From Varroa destructor (lineage: Eukaryota > Arthropoda > Arachnida > Mesostigmata > Varroidae), in contig NW_019211458.1 in NCBI RefSeq assembly GCF_002443255.2, positions 26,688,485 to 26,752,484 on the forward strand: a stretch of 64,000 nt of DNA. The letters run 5' to 3'. Positions within the stretch are counted from its first letter, which is position 1, and each line of letters starts with the position of its first letter. Below, one piece after another: positions 59,117 through 64,000 of the stretch. A program made the position numbers and the translations under genes. The notes beneath the pieces were generated by a model, which was given only the letters and a program-made list of their open reading frames with translations, did not search any database and had not been told where the DNA came from.

Positions 59117-60145
59117 CACTTTTCATTCTTTTGCAATTTGATGCTAAATAGGCAATTTCGAAGGTCTGAATGGCTAACGACTGATAAAATATTAACAATC
59201 ATGGTCCATTTTTGGCAAATGTGCGAATAATTTTCTAGATAGTTCCATTCTCTCATAGGCTCTCCCTAAAGTTATTGTGGTTAACTTGAGAATCTATCAC
59301 TGATGATAGATTCTTGGTTATGAGAAAGTCGTAAGAGCTATGGTAGGCTATATTTGCCTGGGATTCTCATAGATTAAAATTTTCTACAGACTTTACGTTA
59401 TGAAAGGCAGTCGTTCCTGGCGCCAATCGGAAGCCCGCGTCGAGAGCAACGAAAAGGTCATACATGTTTTTATCCCCAAGGTCAGTTTCCAAGCTGGAAC
59501 TGCTGTGTGAAGGCTGGAAAAGCACTTGTTCGGGCGTTCCATGTAAAGAGGTGATTCTCTGTTGCCCATCGATCACTATCGAACTGAATGCAAGTGCTAT
59601 ATATTTTCCTATACGCAAAATGGAGAAAAACTAAAAACTCAATGTAGCATCCAAGTTCCTCATAAACGTTGAGGGAAATGAACATGTGTTCTGAGGGAAT
59701 CCAAGCCAGTTTTTTGGCCGCTTCTCTGCTAAGTGTCAAACGGGAAACTGAACCCGTCAACAATTGAATGGACGACATTTTAGTAGAGCTTTTTTTTTTT
59801 AGATTTTTTCCAGATAGCCTTTTGTAAGAGAAATACCAGAAAAAAACGAAAAAAAAGCCAATTTTCGTCTACGTGAAGCGCTACCTTGTTGACGCCAATT
59901 CCTCGCACCAGTCGATAGATCTCGATAAGCCGAGTTAAAAGCAATACATTTTTCGATGCATAAGCCTACGGACATTTTGGCGTGAGAAACGCTAAAAATT
60001 GAACGTTATTGTTTTCTTTTCAAATATCATTCCAAGCTGATAATTTTCACCTGGAAGCCTGTGTAGCGGAAATCGTTTCTGCTATCAGTCAAAATATTTC
60101 GATGGTCTGAATCGAAAGGCAATCTATATCCTATGAATCTGTTTT
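59117..60145 (-). CDS. Possible multi-exon gene with a DUF262-like DGQQR motif
   Basis: Candidate exons in minus-strand order: (1) up to 60051, ending F-R-Y-T-G-F-Q before the donor CAG/GTGAAA; (2) 59965-59885, L-L-L-T-R-L-I-E-I-Y-R-L-V-R-G, with donor AAG/GTAGCG; (3) from 59818 after a long pyrimidine tract, entering M-S-S-I-Q-L-L-T-G-S-V-S-R-L and W-I-P-S-E-H-M-F-I-S-L-N; (4) a section in another frame, ending at 59397 before GTAAAG; (5) 59165-59117, T-F-E-I-A-Y-L-A-S-N-C, with donor GTAAGA. Exons 1-3 join in phase 0, with introns of 85 and 66 bases. Section 4 reads V-I-D-G-Q-Q-R-I-T-S-L-H-G (about 59576-59538) and later L-F-V-A-L-D-A-G-F-R-L-A-P-G. The first matches the DUF262/GmrSD N-terminal hallmark, but the family's F-Q-R-P-Y-x-W motif is not seen upstream. 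Exon 3 and section 4 are offset by one base: a frameshift, an unusual 37-base intron, or a false model. Confidence 0.28.
59289..59314. repeat. Perfect hairpin, 11-bp arms, 4-base loop
   Basis: AGAATCTATCA pairs with TGATAGATTCT around CTGA. It lies in what would be the last intron of the candidate gene at 59.1-60.1 kb. Confidence 0.9.
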
Positions 60146-63100
60146 ATTATGCGTTCAGAATGGCTTTGGTGAAGATGGCGAAGTTTATTTCCAACAAGAC
60201 AGAACAATTGCACACTATCATCGTCATGTAAAACTATCTTGATGAGGACTTTCCAAACAGATAGGTTACACGAAAAGGTCCCATGGAATGCCTCGTGCCC
60301 CCTCCAGACCCAATGCTCTATTGTAAAATACTTTAATAAAGTCTATGCCAGGACACTGGAAGATTCGCCAGTCAATAGCCCACTGTTATTGCAAGGTGGT
60401 AGTAATTTTAAAAATGTTCGGGCGGAAAAACAGTTTATGTAAATTCTTTTACAATATATGAATGATGTGTAAATAAAACTAAAATTACAATCAATTGAAC
60501 TTTGTATATACTCTCTGTATTTTATCTAAGTATTCATATGAGACTTTTACGAGGTTTTGGTGGTGTCCCTGGAACAGAATCCATAGACGAGCGGTCTTTA
60601 TCAGTCGCAACGTCTACAAGAAGGTTCGCTAAGGTCCACTCAGCTTAATATGATCCTCAAAGGTTGTCCGACAACTGAAATATATATTGTATATATATTT
60701 CAGTCGTCGGAATATACCAACAATCTAATATGCAGCGAGTGGCGCAAACATCAGGTTGGCTGAACCCTCTAGAGGACATCTTACAACAGGCCGATGAATT
60801 AGTTATAAAACGGGTTAGGTGCGATGGGGTATCTATACGTTTGGTAGCTGATGGGTTATTCTATAGTTTACGTTAGGGTAGGTTTATTATGAACAAACCA
60901 AACTAGTTAACAGCGAAAAACAGCCAGGCCGCCGAAGCATCTAGCAAATACTAGAAACGGAAGGAGGTTTACTGAATTACTCTGTGTTGAATAACTCCAT
61001 TGTTGCAGAGGAAAAGGCAGCTAGTGTACTTAATGGAAAGGATTTAAAAGGCAAATTTTTGTGTCGACCAGTTCAACGTGACGGTAACCCAGACGGGAGA
61101 CGTAAATTAAGCCTGTAGAGCAATCTACTGTAGAAGATAATTTCTGCTTGTGTATGTTGAGTGACATATCAAGATATATCTCCACTGTCTACGTTTTCAA
61201 TAAAATAATCTCAACAGGTTAGAATGTCATCTGTATAGTTTAAAAAGCTAAGTGTACATTTTCGAGGATAAAACACGTCCCGATATACCTTTTACTCGTG
61301 TTTGTCTTGAACAATTACCGATCCTTACTACTATTTTAAATGTTATTACTTAAGGTAAAGCTTAAAGTGTTGTTGAAGATTAATTTTATTATTACACAAA
61401 AACAATGCCTTAGTTATCATTAGATTTAATTACTAAGAACGATTGCCAAACTGGACCAAGTTATTTGTAAGAAAAAAAACGTCACACATAAGCCACGCCA
61501 AGTAAAACTCATCAGATATACTGAATGAGATTGCTCCGAAAGTTTCCCTTTCGGATCCTTAGATCCTTTTCTCCTATCCAGAATGTCAGTTCTGCTTATG
61601 CTGGAAGAAACTGTAGAACTTCTAACGCAGCTATGCATTTCTCTGTTTAATCACATATAATGTACCACCACAAATATGACCCTATCAATCCGACTGGCCA
61701 GATTCAAGGTCACGTCTGGCACAAATTAGAAATCTTTAAACGTCTAATGCAGCAGAAATGCGAATATGGACACCTGCCTTTTCCTAACACTACAGCTCTT
61801 GTGGCTGTTATCATATTAGGACAGTAAACTGCATCATCAAAGTTTCCGTGGTAACAGTGATAACGTATTTATTCACAGAATTCAAATACATGTAGCTATC
61901 TAAATTTGAATACAAGCCTAAATACGCTTCGTTTTATGTTGAGAGCCAATTATCTGACGCTTAATGGCAGTACAGACGTTACGTTCGAACCATTTGTTTT
62001 CTAATTAAGGAAGTGCTGTAAAAGGGGGGGCTTGTGCGTTGCTTGCTCAACAGGACATTGGTATGGGTGCCCTATATTCCATGACACACGCCATCTGTAT
62101 TTGCAGACGCGAGCATATTTGCCCACCAAACGGCTAATTCCGCATACAATTTGTTCTTATCTCATTGTTGCTAGCCAGAGCGATTCGAGAATAGAGGTCG
62201 TTCAACGAGAAAAGCGTGTATATGTGAAGGAAGGCAAGACGATTAATCCGGCTATATATGATGACTCGTTTTGAGATTACGAGGAGCGTCTTAGTGAAGG
62301 CAAGTCAATGGTTAATAATTTTGCAAGCCGTATCGTAGTGAGATAAAAATGATACAATGTTTGAGGATAGAACCGTTATAGACGACGGTAAGGGATCGTG
62401 ACACACAGAAATCTTGTCGATTACGTTTTAGCGGAGGCTTGAGTAAATCCACCTACCCTAGAGAAAATATAACGACGCTAAAACTCGGGCAGCATTTACA
62501 TTTATAGAGTGTAAGAAGTATCAGTGGATCTAAATTATTGTCGTTCTGTAAAATCCCAATTGTATTTAACAGTATCGCTTTGAGACAGACCGCAACGAAT
62601 CAACGACGCAAAAATACCTTGTTTCGCTATTGTGTTCCAACGGTTCGGTCGTTTTTCAGGAACTGTTTATCCTTTTGTTCGTTAGCGTCTATAAACTGAT
62701 CGTCTAGTGTGAATTGTCAGCATCAGGATGAAAGATATAAATACCAACGTAAACGGGTCACACGAAGTCCTTATATATCGGACGAAATACGCTGAGCTGT
62801 TATCTCTAACAAAGAGCCCCATGAAAGAACGCCCGCTCAGCCAGTTCCTACCTAGGAGAATGCCGAGTGTGACTGTCGATATCCTTTGAAAACTGCAAAA
62901 TGTGTTCATATTCGTAAATATCTTTTTACTAATCCTGACAGCTTTTGTCATCATTGTGGTAGTCTAGAGCATATTGGCTGAGGTGTGATCGAAACTATCA
63001 CTTCTATTTAAGCTTTACGCATACCACATCTTAGTTCAGACTAAATTTACCTAGAAAAAATCAATTATTGGTACCGACGACGCTCAGTTGTACTTATAAT

Positions 63101-63389
63101 CTAGCAAACTAACAGGTTATGCCTCCGGTACGAATTAGGCGCGTCTCTTGCCGATTTCTTTTTGAAAGTTCGATATATTTTTCCCTATGGCAGTGTTCTC
63201 CAAAAAGCGATATGCAGCACAAGGATCCATAAGAACAAAAGACTGACGAAATCGGCGAAGCATACGGTCTAACCCATTCACCACCGGTAGGCTGCCTAGT
63301 GACAGGTTTACGCCAGTAGAAAAACAGATTCAGGCTATTTCGCACTCACCCTTACCTCGACTTACTATAGAGACATTGCAACGACTGAC
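60146..63389. other. AT-rich, no supportable gene
   Basis: Frames of 67-90 residues at 60.2, 61.4, 62.0 and 62.7 kb have no motif or splice context that I could use. A near-perfect hairpin lies at 60667-60711. Confidence 0.5.
60667..60711. repeat. Near-perfect hairpin, 21-bp arms, 3-base loop
   Basis: The arms 60667-60687 and 60691-60711 pair with a single A/C mismatch (60673 with 60705) around TGT. The inner half is AT-alternating (AAATATATAT), the outer half mixed (TCCGACAACTG). The mixed outer half shows it is more than a slipped AT repeat. Confidence 0.93.
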
Positions 63390-63407
63390 TATATATATAT
63401 ATATATA
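63390..63407. repeat. TA dinucleotide microsatellite, 9 units
   Basis: An 18-base perfect T/A alternation. Confidence 0.95.
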
Positions 63408-64000
63408 CCAGTATCCAGCCGTGGGATTATGTCGGAAAGAGGATTACGGTGACGTTATACTTTACTCACCCTTTTGCGTGCTGCTCCGTGAAATCGTTTC
63501 CGCTTGGGTGTAGGAAGGACTACCAGGTCGCGGCTGCCCTCGAATTGGGGAAATAGTTGGTGGAAAGAAAAATTGCAATCATAATAAAAGCAGAACAAGC
63601 AGATATTTAACAATTTAAGATATTTAAGCAAAGAGATTTAACAACGCACTCTGCCAAAAATCATCGACTACAGGTTGGTTAGACAAGGAAACAGGAAAGA
63701 GCGTTGGGCGTCTAAAGAAGAAAGGCAAATAGTAGAGAGGTAGAAAAATGCAGAGTACCCACCCGATGAGGGGTCATTGTGGATCACGAAACTTTAGAAA
63801 TGTTATCCTAACATAACGTAAATTCCTTACACTCGAAGTGGAGTTGTGAAGAACCCAGATACACTGCTTATTAATTCTTAAAATTAAAAAGAATAAAGTA
63901 TTTTATTTATTGAACCAAATAGACGAGTGCGAGAGCGGAGAGCGAAGGTAAATTTGTTATTTTGAAAAACAAAAACGATTGGTGCATATCTGAGAGGGGG
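63408..64000. other. No supportable gene
   Basis: No frame of useful length and no repeat of note was seen up to the window end. Confidence 0.5.

Overview
This window looks like animal nuclear DNA, most plausibly from an arthropod such as a mite. The reasons are dispersed short open frames instead of packed genes, long AT dinucleotide runs, short A/T homopolymers, plausible GT..AG exon borders, undepleted CpG, and no operon-like spacing or ribosome binding sites. I cannot name the species. I found no rRNA, no convincing tRNA, no CRISPR array, no recognisable transposase or reverse transcriptase, and no gene I can name with certainty. Nearly all of the window reads as intergenic or intronic sequence.

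Left part (1 to about 35 kb): higher GC by eye, with patches rich in CT/GA and CG. It holds many overlapping short open frames on both strands that behave like chance. The exception is the frame at 20080-20691. It is 204 codons long, starts directly after a textbook 3' splice-site tract, carries four N-glycosylation sequons and ends with a membrane segment. A second membrane-type frame lies at 23294-23641. An alanine-rich, acidic-tailed frame at 32394-32767 also follows a good acceptor.

Right part (about 35 to 64 kb): clearly AT-richer. Possible terminal exons or broken genes lie mostly on the minus strand: 36864-37157 (C-terminal membrane segment), 42389-42779 (frame switch), 45417-46230 (two neighbouring frames, one broken only by TGA), 53952-54254, 54714-55034, and a possible multi-exon gene at 59117-60145. 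The last contains a motif (V-I-D-G-Q-Q-R-I-T-S-L) that matches the hallmark of the DUF262/GmrSD N-terminal domain, but in a frame offset from its upstream exon.

Two themes deserve a second look. First, three frames (20.1, 23.3 and 36.9 kb) end in a layout resembling the last membrane helix of arthropod chemoreceptors, so a decayed or divergent receptor cluster is possible but unproven. Second, the 35-61 kb part holds an unusual number of short perfect hairpins: arms of 20 and 18 bp only about 200 bp apart, 21 bp with one mismatch, 14 bp, and several of 8-11 bp. No listed gene explains them. All gene calls are sequence-only and low to moderate in confidence.
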